From NCBI RefSeq assembly GCF_013371465.1, contig NZ_JABWDU010000006.1:62001-126000 (forward strand): 64,000 nt of DNA, read 5' to 3'. The position numbers and the translations under genes are program-made. The notes below the pieces were generated by a model. That model did not search any database and had not been told where the DNA came from. It saw only the letters and a list, made by a program, of their open reading frames with translations. Source of the stretch: Ensifer oleiphilus (GTDB lineage Bacteria > Pseudomonadota > Alphaproteobacteria > Rhizobiales > Rhizobiaceae). Shown here piece by piece: positions 19,681 through 29,348 of this stretch (within the stretch, counting starts at the first letter, position 1; the number at the start of each line of letters is the position of its first letter).

Positions 19681-20901
19681 ATGAAGATTGCGATCCTCGG
19701 CGGTGATGGTTTTGTTGGCTGGCCAACGGCCCTTCATCTCTCCGACGCCGGCCACGATATCCATATTCTCGACAATCTCTCGCGCCGCTGGATCGACACG
19801 GAGCTTGGTGTTCAGTCTCTGACTCCGATGGATTCGATCCAGGAACGCACCCGCATCTGGCATGCCGAAACCGGCCGCCGCATCCATTTCAACCTGATCG
19901 ATCTGGCCCGCGACTACGACCTACTGAAGAACTGGCTGGCGGACCATCGCCCCGACGCCATCGTGCACTTCGCCGAACAGCGCGCCGCGCCCTATTCGAT
20001 GAAGAGCGACCGGCACAAGAACTACACCGTCAACAACAACGTCAATGCCACCCACAATCTGCTGAACGCATTGGTCGAACTCGAACTCGATGCGCATCTG
20101 GTCCATCTCGGCACCATGGGCGTCTACGGATATTCCACCGTCGGCGCGGCGATCCCCGAGGGCTATCTGCCCGTCGGCATCGAGACGATGGCGGGGCAAA
20201 CCGTGAGCCAGGAGATCCTCTACCCCTCCAATCCAGGCTCGATCTACCACATGACCAAGTGCCTGGATCAGTTGCTCTTCCAGTTCTACGCCAAGAACGA
20301 CGGCCTCCGGATTACCGATCTGCACCAGGGCATCGTCTGGGGTACCCACACCGAACAGACGCGCAGGCACGCCCAGCTGATCAACCGCTTCGATTACGAC
20401 GGCGACTACGGCACGGTTCTCAATCGTTTTCTTATCCAGGCGGCGATCGGCTACCCCCTGACCGTTCATGGCACCGGCGGCCAGACGCGCGCCTTCATCC
20501 ACATCCAGGATTCCGTGCGCTGCATCGAGCTGGCACTGACGAACGCGCCCGCGCGCGGCAGCCGTGTCGAGATCTTCAACCAGATGACCGAAACCCACCG
20601 GGTGCGCGATCTCGCCGAAATGATCGCGGCAGTATCCGGTTCGCAGATCGCCTGGCTGCCCAATCCACGCAAGGAAGCGGCAGAAAACGACCTCGTCGTG
20701 CACAATGAAAAGTTCCTGGCGCTCGGTCTTAACCCGACGCGCCTCAGGGATGGCCTGCTGTCTGAGATCGTCGATGTCGCCAAAAAATTCGCCTATCGCG
20801 TCGATCGCGCGCGCGTCCCGGCCGTCTCCGCCTGGACCAGGGATATCGCCGCGCGCCTCGATCGTGACCCCGAGGGCAAGCGGCTGAAATCCGTTTCATG
20901 A
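19681..20901 (+). CDS. sqdB: UDP-sulfoquinovose synthase
   Basis: Makes UDP-sulfoquinovose from UDP-glucose and sulfite, the head-group donor for the sulfolipid SQDG. It is an extended short-chain dehydrogenase of 406 residues with NAD motif GGDGFVGWP (7-15), conserved T145 in LGTMGVYG, and the catalytic pair Y189/K193 (YHMTKCLDQ). The segment RAAPYSMKSD matches plant SQD1 and bacterial SqdB. A CAGGAGATC ribosome site precedes the start. First gene of a sqdB-sqdD-sqdC operon; it overlaps sqdD by 4 bp. Confidence 0.95.
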   Translation: MKIAILGGDGFVGWPTALHLSDAGHDIHILDNLSRRWIDTELGVQSLTPMDSIQERTRIWHAETGRRIHFNLIDLARDYDLLKNWLADHRPDAIVHFAEQRAAPYSMKSDRHKNYTVNNNVNATHNLLNALVELELDAHLVHLGTMGVYGYSTVGAAIPEGYLPVGIETMAGQTVSQEILYPSNPGSIYHMTKCLDQLLFQFYAKNDGLRITDLHQGIVWGTHTEQTRRHAQLINRFDYDGDYGTVLNRFLIQAAIGYPLTVHGTGGQTRAFIHIQDSVRCIELALTNAPARGSRVEIFNQMTETHRVRDLAEMIAAVSGSQIAWLPNPRKEAAENDLVVHNEKFLALGLNPTRLRDGLLSEIVDVAKKFAYRVDRARVPAVSAWTRDIAARLDRDPEGKRLKSVS

Positions 20902-21761
20902 CTTCAACCGGCGATCATCCGGGCGGGCTCCGCCCGTCTTCCCCCGCCTTCTCGGACCACGCGTTCGTGACGCTGGTCACCAATGCCGACTATGCTCTCG
21001 GCGCCCGCGCGCTCGCCCGCTCGGTCCGCCTGACGAAGACCTCGGCGGATATCGTCGTCCTCCACACCGGCGGCGTTTCGGCAGATGCGCTCGCACCGCT
21101 CCTCGCCTTCGGCTGCCGTCTCATCGAAACCGATCTGTTACCGCTCTCCGATGCCTTCAACGAACGCCACGCCCGCCGCAATGTCCACGACAAGGCGCCC
21201 TTTACCAAGGGGCGCAAGCCGGCGTTTCACTCACCGCTCGACAATTTCTGCAAGCTGCGGCTCTGGCAACTGACGGAGTATGCCCGCTGCGTGTTCATCG
21301 ATGCGGACGCCGTCGTTCTCAAGAATATCGACCGGCTTTTTCGCTACCCGGAGTTTTCCGCCGCCCCGAACGTCTACGAAAGTCTTGCCGATTTTCACCG
21401 CTTGAACTCCGGTGTCTTCGTTGCCGAGCCAGCCACCGCGACATTCAGAGCCATGTTGGAGAGGCTCGATACGCCCGAAGCCTTCTGGCCGCGCACCGAC
21501 CAGACCTTCCTGCAAACCTTCTTTCCGCATTGGCACGGCCTGCCGGTGACCATGAACATGCTGCAATATGTCTGGTTCAACCTGCCCGATCTTTGGGACT
21601 GGTCGTCGATCGGCGTGTTGCACTACCAGTATGAAAAGCCGTGGGAGAAGGATCACCACCGCGCCGGGCAGCTTCAGCCGTTGATCGATCTCTGGTTCGC
21701 CTATCTCACCGGCGACGACATCCCCGACATCGCAACACTTGCCAATCCGGCCCCGTCATGA
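20898..21761 (+). CDS. sqdD: Sulfolipid glycosyltransferase, GT8 family
   Basis: Glycogenin-like family 8 glycosyltransferase. Its position between sqdB and sqdC, as in Rhodobacter sphaeroides, supports transfer of sulfoquinovose to diacylglycerol. The 287 residues include the nucleotide-sugar start VTLVTNADYALGARALARS, the metal-binding DxD motif D135-A-D137 (CVFIDADAVVLKNID) and LNSGVFVAEP. It overlaps sqdB (ATGA) and sqdC (ATGA) by 4 bp each, showing tight translational coupling. The assignment to SQDG synthesis rests mainly on context. Confidence 0.85.
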   Translation: MTSTGDHPGGLRPSSPAFSDHAFVTLVTNADYALGARALARSVRLTKTSADIVVLHTGGVSADALAPLLAFGCRLIETDLLPLSDAFNERHARRNVHDKAPFTKGRKPAFHSPLDNFCKLRLWQLTEYARCVFIDADAVVLKNIDRLFRYPEFSAAPNVYESLADFHRLNSGVFVAEPATATFRAMLERLDTPEAFWPRTDQTFLQTFFPHWHGLPVTMNMLQYVWFNLPDLWDWSSIGVLHYQYEKPWEKDHHRAGQLQPLIDLWFAYLTGDDIPDIATLANPAPS

Positions 21762-22648
21762 CGCGCGTGCTCGTCACCGGCGGCACCGGTTTTGTCGGAC
21801 GCTTCATCGTCGAGCATCTGCTGGCGAGCGGTTACGACGTTGTTGTCGGCGGCCGCAGCCCACCCGCTCCCACCTTGTTTTCGAAACCCGTCGCCTTCGT
21901 TGCCCTGACGCTCGACCCGGATATCGACCAGAGCCCTGCACTCCGTCACGTGGACCACTTCGTCCACGCCGCCTTTCAGCATGTCGAAGGGCGCTATCGT
22001 GGCGGCGAAGGCGGTGACCCGGAGGGGTTCCGTCGCAGCAATCTCGATGGCTCGGCCAGCCTGTTTCGAACCGCGCGCGACCAGGGCATTAAGAGGTGCG
22101 TCTTCCTGTCGAGCCGCGCCGTCTACGGCAAGCAGCCACCGGGAGCAGACCTCTTTGAAGAGACGCCCTGCCACCCTGACAGCCTCTATGGCGCCCTCAA
22201 GCTGGAGGCCGAAAACGAACTCGCCAAGCTGAATACGGAGGGATTCAAGACGGTGAGCCTGCGTGTGACCGGCGTCTACGGAGCGCCCGGCAGCGGCGGC
22301 GCGCACAAGTGGCAGCCGCTTTTCGACGATTATCTGTCGGGTCGCGTGATCGCACCCCGGGCCGGCACGGAAGTGCACGGGGACGATGTGGCCGCCGCCG
22401 TGCGCCTTGTTCTTGAAACACCTTCGGATCGCCCGCCGGACGGCGTGCTCAACGTCTCCGACATCCTTGTGGACAATCGTGCCATCCTGGCATTGGTCCG
22501 GGATATCACCGGAAGCCCGCACACCCTTCCGGGGCCGGCCGTGCTGACGGCGTTCAACACCATGAACACCGAGAAGATCCGGGCACTGGGCTGGCAGCCG
22601 GGCGGGCTGAAACGGCTGCAGGCAAGTCTGACGAGCCTGCTCGCCTGA
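21758..22648 (+). CDS. sqdC: NAD-dependent epimerase/reductase of sulfolipid operon
   Basis: A 296-residue short-chain dehydrogenase with N-terminal TGGTGFVGRFIVEHLL, VFLSSRAVYG and the catalytic YGALK pattern (Tyr-x-x-x-Lys). In Rhodobacter the third gene of sqdBDC encodes a reductase-like protein whose loss changes sulfoquinovose intermediates. Order and overlap with sqdD support that role here. The start at 21758 overlaps the sqdD stop. It is followed by a long hairpin that ends the operon. Confidence 0.78.
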   Translation: MTRVLVTGGTGFVGRFIVEHLLASGYDVVVGGRSPPAPTLFSKPVAFVALTLDPDIDQSPALRHVDHFVHAAFQHVEGRYRGGEGGDPEGFRRSNLDGSASLFRTARDQGIKRCVFLSSRAVYGKQPPGADLFEETPCHPDSLYGALKLEAENELAKLNTEGFKTVSLRVTGVYGAPGSGGAHKWQPLFDDYLSGRVIAPRAGTEVHGDDVAAAVRLVLETPSDRPPDGVLNVSDILVDNRAILALVRDITGSPHTLPGPAVLTAFNTMNTEKIRALGWQPGGLKRLQASLTSLLA

Positions 22649-22690
22649 CGGTCGCCTGTTCGCCACGGCCATTCGTAACGCCATAAGCAG

Positions 22691-22724
22691 AAGGGCCCGG
22701 CGTCGTGTGCGACGCCGGGCCCTT
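22691..22724. terminator. Bidirectional terminator-like hairpin after sqdC
   Basis: A perfect 15-bp GC-rich stem (22691-22705 with 22710-22724) and TGTG loop lie between the convergent sqdC and the minus-strand membrane gene. The U-runs are weak on both sides. Confidence 0.7.
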
Positions 22725-22767
22725 CCTATCGGTCACGAGTCGAAGTCAGACCCGTGATCCCCCAAAA

Positions 22768-23436
22768 TCAAGCAACCGAGGGCAGACCCATCATCGGCTC
22801 GACCCGCGTCTTCATCTGCACTGCCGGCTTCTTGTCAGCCGGAAGCACGAAGAGAAGGCTGTGCGAGATGACGATCGCCGCCGCGAGCAGCACCCCATAA
22901 GCCATCAGGATCACCGTCATCGGAACGACGAAGTTGAGCTGCGGCAATGCACCGAGCATCAGCGGCACGTACCAGGAGGTTGCCGATACGGCACCCGAGA
23001 TGAGGAAGGTGCTGCGCTGTTTGGTGGACATGCCTTCCATCAGCGAACGGCCGATCTGCATCTTCACCTTCGGCAGGATCACCGCATGGATGAAGGCGCC
23101 ATTGACCGTCAGGATGGCAACAATGGTCATTTTCGCCCAGACCTTTTCATTGCCGAGTTTGATCGGTTCGAAAAAGCCGTAATAGGCGAGGAAGCCGAAG
23201 CCCGTGACCCACAGAAGGATCAGGCCCCAATTGACGATCTTCGACCCGAAGTGGAACACCGCCCAGTGTTCCGGGGTCACTTTCCCCTTGATGAAAAACC
23301 GCACGATCATCAGATCGAGAACGGTCGCGGCGCCAAGTCCCAGCGCCAACCCGATGAAATGGAGTATGCGTAGACCCGTCTTGAGTGCGGCGACGGGATC
23401 GAGGCTCAGCGTATTGATCAGAAACATGAGACCCAT
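22768..23436 (-). CDS. Conserved integral membrane protein of unknown function
   Basis: A predicted 222-residue inner membrane protein with about six hydrophobic segments: LRILHFIGLALGLGAATVLD, IVNWGLILLWVTGFGFLAYY, KMTIVAILTVNGAFIHAVIL, then STFLISGAVSATSWYVPLML, FVVPMTVILMAYGVLLAAAI and a final helix into SHSLLFVLP. Conserved-looking His residues (H41-like in ILHFIG, HAVILP) could bind haem, but this is speculative. Start at 23436 with AAAAGG upstream; an in-frame extension to 23484 is less likely. Single-gene unit, convergent with sqdC. No family name is recognised with confidence. Confidence 0.75.
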   Translation of the reverse strand: MGLMFLINTLSLDPVAALKTGLRILHFIGLALGLGAATVLDLMIVRFFIKGKVTPEHWAVFHFGSKIVNWGLILLWVTGFGFLAYYGFFEPIKLGNEKVWAKMTIVAILTVNGAFIHAVILPKVKMQIGRSLMEGMSTKQRSTFLISGAVSATSWYVPLMLGALPQLNFVVPMTVILMAYGVLLAAAIVISHSLLFVLPADKKPAVQMKTRVEPMMGLPSVA

Positions 23437-23751
23437 TGAAAGTACCTTTTCGATATCGGCAGAATCACATGGGAACGGCGCCACCCCGAATGGCGTACCC
23501 TACAAACTTCCCTCAGACTGAATGAAATCAACGCTGAACTATAACCGCTTCTGTCTGTCCCTGGACGGCATGTGATACTGCTAATGCCCTTAATCGCCCG
23601 GCGTCTTGTTACTGTCGAAATCGGCTCAAAGCGCGGCGCAGATGTGGCTAAAATAAGAATACAATAAAGTAGACATACGCCATGCACAGATATTCAGCAT
23701 CTGCCTTGGCGATATAGCCTCGATATCGCGACGGCGATGGCAGTGACGATC
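23437..23751. other. Intergenic region, 315 bp
   Basis: Lies between the start of the membrane protein gene and the end of the first metallophosphoesterase gene. Base composition is more A/T-rich than its surroundings. No convincing gene, RNA or operator was seen. Confidence 0.4.
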
Positions 23752-24651
23752 CTAGCCTATATCGATGGCAACGATCTCCGGCGGCGATCCGATCCGGATT
23801 GGCAGGTTCGAAAGCCCCAATCCACCGGAGACGATCATGTGCCGGTCCCGCTCGACGATATGTCCGTAGGCATAACGGTTGCCGTACCGTGACGGGACGA
23901 GCGGTGAATACCCGAGGAATCTTACCTGCCCGCCATGGGTATGTCCTGCGAGTGTCAGCGAAACGCGCGCGGGCACGTCAACGAAGATATCAGGCTCATG
24001 GGCCATGAGAATGATCGGCTCGTCGCCGTCGATACCCGCCAGCGTGCCCGGCAGATCGTCCAGCCCAGGGATCATGCCGGAGCCATCCGGAGCCGGATAG
24101 GTGGGCTCCAGTTGATCGGCGAGGCCCGCGAGCCAGAAGGATCGTCCGTCCTTTTCCAGGCGCAGTGCGCGATTGTCATAAACGGGAATACCGACGCCGG
24201 CGAGTGCCCGGTGCGCCAGCGTCGGACCATGTCCCGCTCGGCGGGCAACCGGATCGTTGAGCCAGTCGTGATTGCCCATGATCGCATGGACGCCGAGCGG
24301 CGCCTTCAGCCGCGCCAATGCATCGGCCCAGCGGGCGGGTTCGACGTAACCGGTCAGGCGCAGGCTGCTCATGTAGTCGCCGAGCAACAGGATGACGTCA
24401 CCGCCGAGCGCACTGGCCTGATCGCAGATGCCGGCAATCCGGCTCACGGGCATCCAGGGTTCGCAGGCATGGATATCCGCGAGAACGACAAGCCTGAGCT
24501 TCAGTCCTGAGGGCCAATTGGCAGGCCGCAAGGCATAGGACGTGACAAGCGGCCGCTGCAATGGCTCCACACCCACGGCATAGGCGCTGGTGCCGAACCC
24601 GGCCATCACCAATCCGCCGAGAAGCTTGAGGAACCCGCGCCGCGCCAGCAT
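23752..24651 (-). CDS. Tat-exported metallophosphoesterase (copy A)
   Basis: Calcineurin-like phosphoesterase of the YkuE/YaeI type, 299 residues. The N-terminal MLARRGFLKLLGGLVMAGFG carries a twin-arginine export motif (RRGFLK). The catalytic motifs are VVLADIHACEP (D-x-H), LLLGDYM (GD), IMGNHDWLND (GNHD/E), MAHEPDIF and AGHTHGGQVRFLG (GHTH), which bind two metal ions. YkuE-like enzymes of this type have been linked to lipid or cell-wall phosphoesters; the substrate here is unknown. The start at 24651 is preceded by GGGAAGAG. It is a tandem paralogue of the next gene and may continue the ruv operon after a 184-bp gap. Confidence 0.88.
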   Translation of the reverse strand: MLARRGFLKLLGGLVMAGFGTSAYAVGVEPLQRPLVTSYALRPANWPSGLKLRLVVLADIHACEPWMPVSRIAGICDQASALGGDVILLLGDYMSSLRLTGYVEPARWADALARLKAPLGVHAIMGNHDWLNDPVARRAGHGPTLAHRALAGVGIPVYDNRALRLEKDGRSFWLAGLADQLEPTYPAPDGSGMIPGLDDLPGTLAGIDGDEPIILMAHEPDIFVDVPARVSLTLAGHTHGGQVRFLGYSPLVPSRYGNRYAYGHIVERDRHMIVSGGLGLSNLPIRIGSPPEIVAIDIG

Positions 24652-24835
24652 GCACTCTTCCCTTCGATGGGTGAATTTCGAGCCACCGGCCGCCATCATT
24701 TGGCGCAGTGCAGGCAAAGGAGCGTGCTCGACGATCGTCGACGACCGGCTCATTCCTTGCCGGATCATAGCGAGCACCCGACGACGCCGAAATACGTCAT
24801 TCGGCCACACGCTTAAGCCATGCGGCTGGGGCCCC

Positions 24836-25738
24836 TCAGCCGAGATCGATGACCAGGATCTCCGGAGGCACGCCGAAGCGGATCGGCGCAATCGAGCAGC
24901 CGAGCCCGCCGGAAACGATCAGACTGCGATCTCCCTCGACCACATGGCCGTAGGCATAACGATCGCCGAAACGGGAAGGCACGACGGGAGCATGGCCGAG
25001 AAACCGGACCTGTCCGCCGTGGGTATGGCCGGAGAGCGTCAAGGCGACGCGCGAAGGCACTTTTGGAAAAATATCCGGTTCATGCGCAAGCAGGATCACC
25101 GGAGCGTCGTCGACGATCTGCGCCAATGTGCCGTCGAGGTCGTCGAGGCCTTGCATGTCCTTGCGCATCCACTTCTTGCCGGGCACAAGCGCAAGCTGGT
25201 CTTCGAGGCCGGCGAGCCAGAAGCCCATCCCGTCCTTTTCCAGGCGGACGGCACGGTTGCTGTAGACATTGATGCCGACGTCGGCGAGCGCCTTGTGGCC
25301 GAAGGTGAGACCACCGCTGTTTTTCTGCGCCGTCCTGTCCTCCCACCAGTCATGATTGCCCATGACCGCATGCACGCCGAGCGGCGCCTCGAGCGTCGCA
25401 AGGGCTTTCGACCATTCGCTGGAATGCACGTAGCCGGTGACCAGGTTCATGCCTGCGGCATAGTCACCGAGAAGAACGGTGATGTCGCCACCGAGCGCAT
25501 TGGCCTGCCGGCAGATCGAGGCGATACGACTGGCCGACATCCAGGGTTCGCACGCGTGGATGTCGGCAAGCGCCACCACCCGCAGTTTCAGGCCCGGCGT
25601 CCATCCCGGAGGTTTGAGCGCGTAGCGCGTCACGTTCAGTCGGGCGAGCGGCTCGATGGCAAAGGCATAACCGCCGAGTACCGCCATGCTGGCGAACCCG
25701 CCGCCGAGAAACTTCAAAAGCCCACGGCGGGTAATCAT
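24836..25738 (-). CDS. Tat-exported metallophosphoesterase (copy B)
   Basis: 300-residue paralogue of copy A with the same layout: twin-arginine signal MITRRGLLKFLGGGFASMAV, metal motifs VALADIHACEP, VLLGDYA, VMGNHDWWED, LAHEPDIFP and SGHTHGGQVRFLG. Its start codon is immediately adjacent to the ruvB stop codon (no gap), so it is almost certainly translated from the ruv mRNA. The pair arose by duplication. The substrate is unknown; a periplasmic phosphoesterase role is inferred from the Tat signal and family. Confidence 0.9.
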   Translation of the reverse strand: MITRRGLLKFLGGGFASMAVLGGYAFAIEPLARLNVTRYALKPPGWTPGLKLRVVALADIHACEPWMSASRIASICRQANALGGDITVLLGDYAAGMNLVTGYVHSSEWSKALATLEAPLGVHAVMGNHDWWEDRTAQKNSGGLTFGHKALADVGINVYSNRAVRLEKDGMGFWLAGLEDQLALVPGKKWMRKDMQGLDDLDGTLAQIVDDAPVILLAHEPDIFPKVPSRVALTLSGHTHGGQVRFLGHAPVVPSRFGDRYAYGHVVEGDRSLIVSGGLGCSIAPIRFGVPPEILVIDLG

Positions 25739-26779
25739 TCACTCATCCTCGAGCGTCAAACGAAACTGGGCCGCCTCCACCTCTTTCGGTGGATTGAGGC
25801 CGATATGTTTCCAGGCGTTGGCGGTGAGCACACGGCCGCGCGGCGTGCGCTGGATAAAACCCTGCTGGATCAGATAGGGCTCGATGATATCCTCGATCGC
25901 ATCGCGCGGTTCGGACAGACCGGCAGCGATGGTCTCGATGCCGACAGGCCCGCCGGCGAAATTTTGAGCGATCATGAAGAGATAGCGGCGGTCGAGCTGG
26001 TCGAGCCCCATATTGTCCACGAGCAGCCGCGTCAGCGCCTCGTCGGCGATCGTCTTCGTCACCGCTTCGGCGCGGGCCACCTCGGCAAAATCGCGCACGC
26101 GGCGTAGCAGGCGGCCGGCGATGCGCGGCGTGCCGCGCGCGCGCCGCGCGATCTCTCGCGCGCCGTCATCGGTCATGCCGAGCCCCATCAGCCGGGAGCC
26201 ACGGCGCACGATCGATTCCAGTTCCTCGACCGTGTAGAAATTGAGCCGCACCGGAATGCCGAAACGATCGCGCAGCGGAGTCGTCAGCAAGCCGAGACGC
26301 GTGGTCGCTGCCACCAGCGTGAACTTCGACAGATCGATCTTCACCGAGCGCGCCGCCGGCCCCTCGCCGATGATGAGGTCGAGCTGGAAATCTTCCATCG
26401 CAGGATAGAGGATTTCCTCGACCGCCGGATTGAGCCGATGGATTTCGTCGATGAACAGAACGTCGCGCTCTTCGAGATTGGTCAGAAGCGCTGCCAGATC
26501 GCCGGCCTTGGCGATCACGGGCCCGGAGGTCGAGCGAAAATTGACGCCCAGTTCCTTGGCCATGATCTGCGCCAGCGTCGTCTTGCCGAGGCCGGGCGGG
26601 CCGACGAACAGCACATGGTCCAGCGCCTCGCCGCGGTTCTTCGCCGCTTCGATGAAGATCTTCAGGTTGGCGCGCGCCTCCGCCTGCCCGGTAAATTCGT
26701 CCAGCGACTGCGGACGCATGGTCGCATCGAGATCTTCGCCGCGCTTGTCCGGCGTTATCAGGCGTGCGGCATCAGTCAT
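25739..26779 (-). CDS. ruvB: Holliday junction branch migration ATPase RuvB
   Basis: AAA+ motor that, with RuvA, drives branch migration of Holliday junctions. The 346 residues include Walker A GPPGLGKT (60-67), Walker [12 protein letters not shown], a sensor region [17 protein letters not shown] and the C-terminal winged helix ([32 protein letters not shown]). Third gene of ruvC-ruvA-ruvB. The stop codon abuts the next gene (metallophosphoesterase B). Confidence 0.98.
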   Translation of the reverse strand: MTDAARLITPDKRGEDLDATMRPQSLDEFTGQAEARANLKIFIEAAKNRGEALDHVLFVGPPGLGKTTLAQIMAKELGVNFRSTSGPVIAKAGDLAALLTNLEERDVLFIDEIHRLNPAVEEILYPAMEDFQLDLIIGEGPAARSVKIDLSKFTLVAATTRLGLLTTPLRDRFGIPVRLNFYTVEELESIVRRGSRLMGLGMTDDGAREIARRARGTPRIAGRLLRRVRDFAEVARAEAVTKTIADEALTRLLVDNMGLDQLDRRYLFMIAQNFAGGPVGIETIAAGLSEPRDAIEDIIEPYLIQQGFIQRTPRGRVLTANAWKHIGLNPPKEVEAAQFRLTLEDE

Positions 26780-26866
26780 CCATCCGTTCCAATCGATCGG
26801 GCATTCGTGTGCATGGTGTCAAAGAATATGGCCGTTTTGCATCGACCGGCCCGACAACGCAAGCCG

Positions 26867-27484
26867 TCATCGCGCCAGTTCCTTGAGACCCAGCCGGATC
26901 AGCTTGGCGCTGTCGGCGTCCTCGCCGCCGTTCTTCAACGCTGCAGCAACCGCATTTGCGGCCTGGTCGCGCGAATAGCCGAGATTGGTGAGCGCCGATA
27001 CCGCGTCGGAAACCGGTGCCGAGGCAACGCCTTCGCCCAGTTCCTGTTTGAGGCCGATTGAGCCGGACATTTCGCCGGCAAAGGCCGGCGCCTTGTTCTT
27101 CAGTTCCGTGACGATCCGCACCGCCACCTTCGGGCCGACGCCCGGCGCACGCGACACGGAGGTCTTGTCCTGCAGCGCAATCGCGTTTGCGAGTTCGCCC
27201 GGGGTCAATGTCGACAAGAGAGCGAGCGCCACCTTGGAACCTACCCCTTGCACGCTTTGCAGCAGACGAAACCACTCGCGCTCCAGCGCGCTCAGGAAGC
27301 CGAACAGCTTCAGCTGGTCTTCGCGCACATAGGTTTCGATAAACAGCACCGCCGCCTCTCCCGCTGAGCCCAGCTTCGCCAAGGTCCGCGCCGAACAATG
27401 GGCGACATAACCGACGCCATGCACGTCGAGAACGACATGATCCTCGCCGATCTCGTCGATAGTACCCTTCAATTTGCCGATCAT
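26867..27484 (-). CDS. ruvA: Holliday junction branch migration protein RuvA
   Basis: Tetrameric protein that binds the four-way junction and loads RuvB. The 205 residues start [26 protein letters not shown]. They include the two helix-hairpin-helix motifs ([18 protein letters not shown] and [19 protein letters not shown]) and the C-terminal RuvB-binding three-helix domain ([20 protein letters not shown]). Start chosen at 27484; an in-frame extension to 27532 lacks similarity. It lies between ruvC (72 bp) and ruvB (87 bp). Confidence 0.97.
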   Translation of the reverse strand: MIGKLKGTIDEIGEDHVVLDVHGVGYVAHCSARTLAKLGSAGEAAVLFIETYVREDQLKLFGFLSALEREWFRLLQSVQGVGSKVALALLSTLTPGELANAIALQDKTSVSRAPGVGPKVAVRIVTELKNKAPAFAGEMSGSIGLKQELGEGVASAPVSDAVSALTNLGYSRDQAANAVAAALKNGGEDADSAKLIRLGLKELAR

Positions 27485-27556
27485 GTGGCGTCGTCTCTCA
27501 TGAATGGATTGCGGGATGGCCGGACCGACCATCGGAAATTAATGGCGCAAGCGCAA

Positions 27557-28069
27557 CTACCCCATCAGGGCCGCAAGCCGGCTGGTCACCGACAGGCGGT
27601 TGTGCGCGTGGCAGATGGCGATCGCCAGCGCGTCGGCAGCGTCATTGCCCTTGAACTCGGCCTTCGGCATCAGGACCTTCAGCATCATGTGGATCTGCTG
27701 CTTCTCGCCATGACCGACACCGATCACGGCCTTCTTGACGGCGTTCGGTGCGTATTCTGCAACCCGCAAGCCCGCGCGTGCCGGCACCAGCATGGCGATA
27801 CCGCGCGCTTGGCCGAGCTTCAGCGTCGCCGTCGCATCCTTGTTGACGAAGGTCTGCTCCACGGCCGCCTCGTGCGGCTGGTAGCTGTGCACCACTTCGG
27901 CGAGGCCGTCATGCAGCTGGCAGAGCCGCGAAGCGAGATCCATGTCCCCGTCCGACGTCACCGTGCCGGAGGCAACGAAGCGCAGCGAATTGCCAAGCGT
28001 CTCGATGATGCCCCAGCCGGTACGGCGGAGGCCCGGATCGATGCCGATGATGCGAATCGTGGTCTGCAT
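27557..28069 (-). CDS. ruvC: Holliday junction resolvase RuvC
   Basis: Structure-specific endonuclease that cuts Holliday junctions symmetrically. The 170 residues have the RNase H-like acidic residues D11 ([13 protein letters not shown]), E71 (AAVEQTFVN) and D143/D146 ([14 protein letters not shown]). Start at 28069 with AGGGTGA upstream; a longer reading to 28216 was rejected. First gene of the ruvCAB operon, divergent from an LLM oxidoreductase, with a LexA-like sequence 46-60 bp upstream. Confidence 0.97.
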   Translation of the reverse strand: MQTTIRIIGIDPGLRRTGWGIIETLGNSLRFVASGTVTSDGDMDLASRLCQLHDGLAEVVHSYQPHEAAVEQTFVNKDATATLKLGQARGIAMLVPARAGLRVAEYAPNAVKKAVIGVGHGEKQQIHMMLKVLMPKAEFKGNDAADALAIAICHAHNRLSVTSRLAALMG

Positions 28070-28114
28070 GAAATTCACCCTATGCTGCGTGTCCGGACGC
28101 TGCCAGCAAAAAGT

Positions 28115-28129
28115 GAACAAAACAAAAAC
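28115..28129 (-). promoter_or_regulatory. LexA box-like site upstream of ruvC
   Basis: GAAC-N7-AAAC on the plus strand, one base from the alphaproteobacterial LexA consensus GTTC-N7-GTTC read on the other strand. It lies 46-60 bp before ruvC, a known type of SOS target. Single-mismatch match only. Confidence 0.45.
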
Positions 28130-28240
28130 ATCCACACAAGGGAAATGCCTTCGCGGGAAATCTCGACCACCGCCCTTGGATTGAGGAATTTTGACCTTAC
28201 ATAGGTCTTCAATCAATTTCGCTCAATAAAGGCCTTGCTC

Positions 28241-29242
28241 ATGGCGACGTTCTCCGTCCTCGATCTCTCCCCGATCACCGAAGGCGGCAGTGTCGCCCAG
28301 TCGCTGGAAAATTCCCGGCTCTTGGCGCAGGCGGCTGAAGAAAACGGCTACAAGCGCTTCTGGCTCGCCGAACACCACGGCATGAAGGGCATCGCCAGTG
28401 CGGCGACCTCGATCGTCATCTCACATGTGGCGGCGGGCACGAAGACCATCCGCGTCGGTTCCGGCGGCATCATGCTGCCGAACCATTCGCCGCTGGTGAT
28501 CGCCGAGCAATTCGGAACGCTGGCAGCGCTCTATCCCGGACGTATCGATCTTGGGCTTGGCCGCGCGCCGGGCACCGACATGCGCACGGCGCAGGCGCTC
28601 CGCCGCAACATGGAGGCAAGCGCCAACAACTTCCCCAACGACGTCGTCGAGCTGCAGGCGCTGCTCGGTCCCGCCGCCGAAAATCAGGCGATCATCGCCG
28701 TTCCGGGTGCCGACACCAACGTGCCGATCTGGCTGCTCGGCTCCAGCCACTACAGCGCGCACCTCGCCGGCATGCTCGGCCTGCCCTTCGCGTTTGCCTC
28801 GCATTTCGCGCCCGACATGCTGTTGTCGGCACTCGAAATCTATCGCGAACGCTTCACGCCGTCCGAAACGCTCAACAAGCCCCACGTGATGGTCGGCGTC
28901 ATGGGCGTGGCGGCGGAGACTGACGAGCAGGCGAACTATCTCTTCACCTCGATGCAGCAATCCTTCGTCGCGCTGCGCCGCAACGCCCGCGGCCGGTTCC
29001 CCGCACCCGTCGCGTCGATGGATGGGCTATGGAGTTCGGACGAAAAGATCTTCGTCGACCACGCGATGTCCTATGCCATCGTCGGTGGACCGGAAACGAT
29101 CCGCCGGAAGATCGGGACATTCCTTGATCAGACGAAGGCCGACGAACTGATCATCTCCATGCCGATCTTCGACATGGAGGCGCGGTTGAAATCGCTGCGG
29201 CTTTTCGCCGAGGCGCAACAGCAACTTTCAAAGGCGGCCTAA
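28241..29242 (+). CDS. LLM-class flavin-dependent oxidoreductase (YhbW-like)
   Basis: Luciferase-like monooxygenase of 333 residues with the family start [22 protein letters not shown], the [18 protein letters not shown] segment, [21 protein letters not shown] and [14 protein letters not shown]. These form the FMN-binding TIM barrel. Proteins of this type use reduced FMN and oxygen on unknown substrates. The ATG at 28241 is preferred to a TTG at 28235 because AAAGG lies 8 nt before it. Single gene, divergent from ruvC; it ends one base before a rhizobial palindromic repeat. Confidence 0.87.
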   Translation: MATFSVLDLSPITEGGSVAQSLENSRLLAQAAEENGYKRFWLAEHHGMKGIASAATSIVISHVAAGTKTIRVGSGGIMLPNHSPLVIAEQFGTLAALYPGRIDLGLGRAPGTDMRTAQALRRNMEASANNFPNDVVELQALLGPAAENQAIIAVPGADTNVPIWLLGSSHYSAHLAGMLGLPFAFASHFAPDMLLSALEIYRERFTPSETLNKPHVMVGVMGVAAETDEQANYLFTSMQQSFVALRRNARGRFPAPVASMDGLWSSDEKIFVDHAMSYAIVGGPETIRRKIGTFLDQTKADELIISMPIFDMEARLKSLRLFAEAQQQLSKAA

Positions 29243-29287
29243 GCATGTGGCGCAAAAGTGCGCAGCGGTTTTGCGATAACGACATGC
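29243..29287. repeat. Rhizobial palindromic intergenic repeat
   Basis: Nested inverted repeat: GCATGT (29243-29248) with ACATGC (29282-29287), and CGCAAAA (29251-29257) with TTTTGCG (29269-29275). I recall near-identical elements dispersed in many Rhizobium, Agrobacterium and Sinorhizobium intergenic regions. Here it begins at the stop codon of the LLM gene and probably also serves as a transcription terminator. Confidence 0.7.
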
Positions 29288-29348
29288 GGAAAATCAACGC
29301 TTAAAGTGCAGTCAGCGAATCCTAGAGATCGCGACGCGCTTTAACCTT

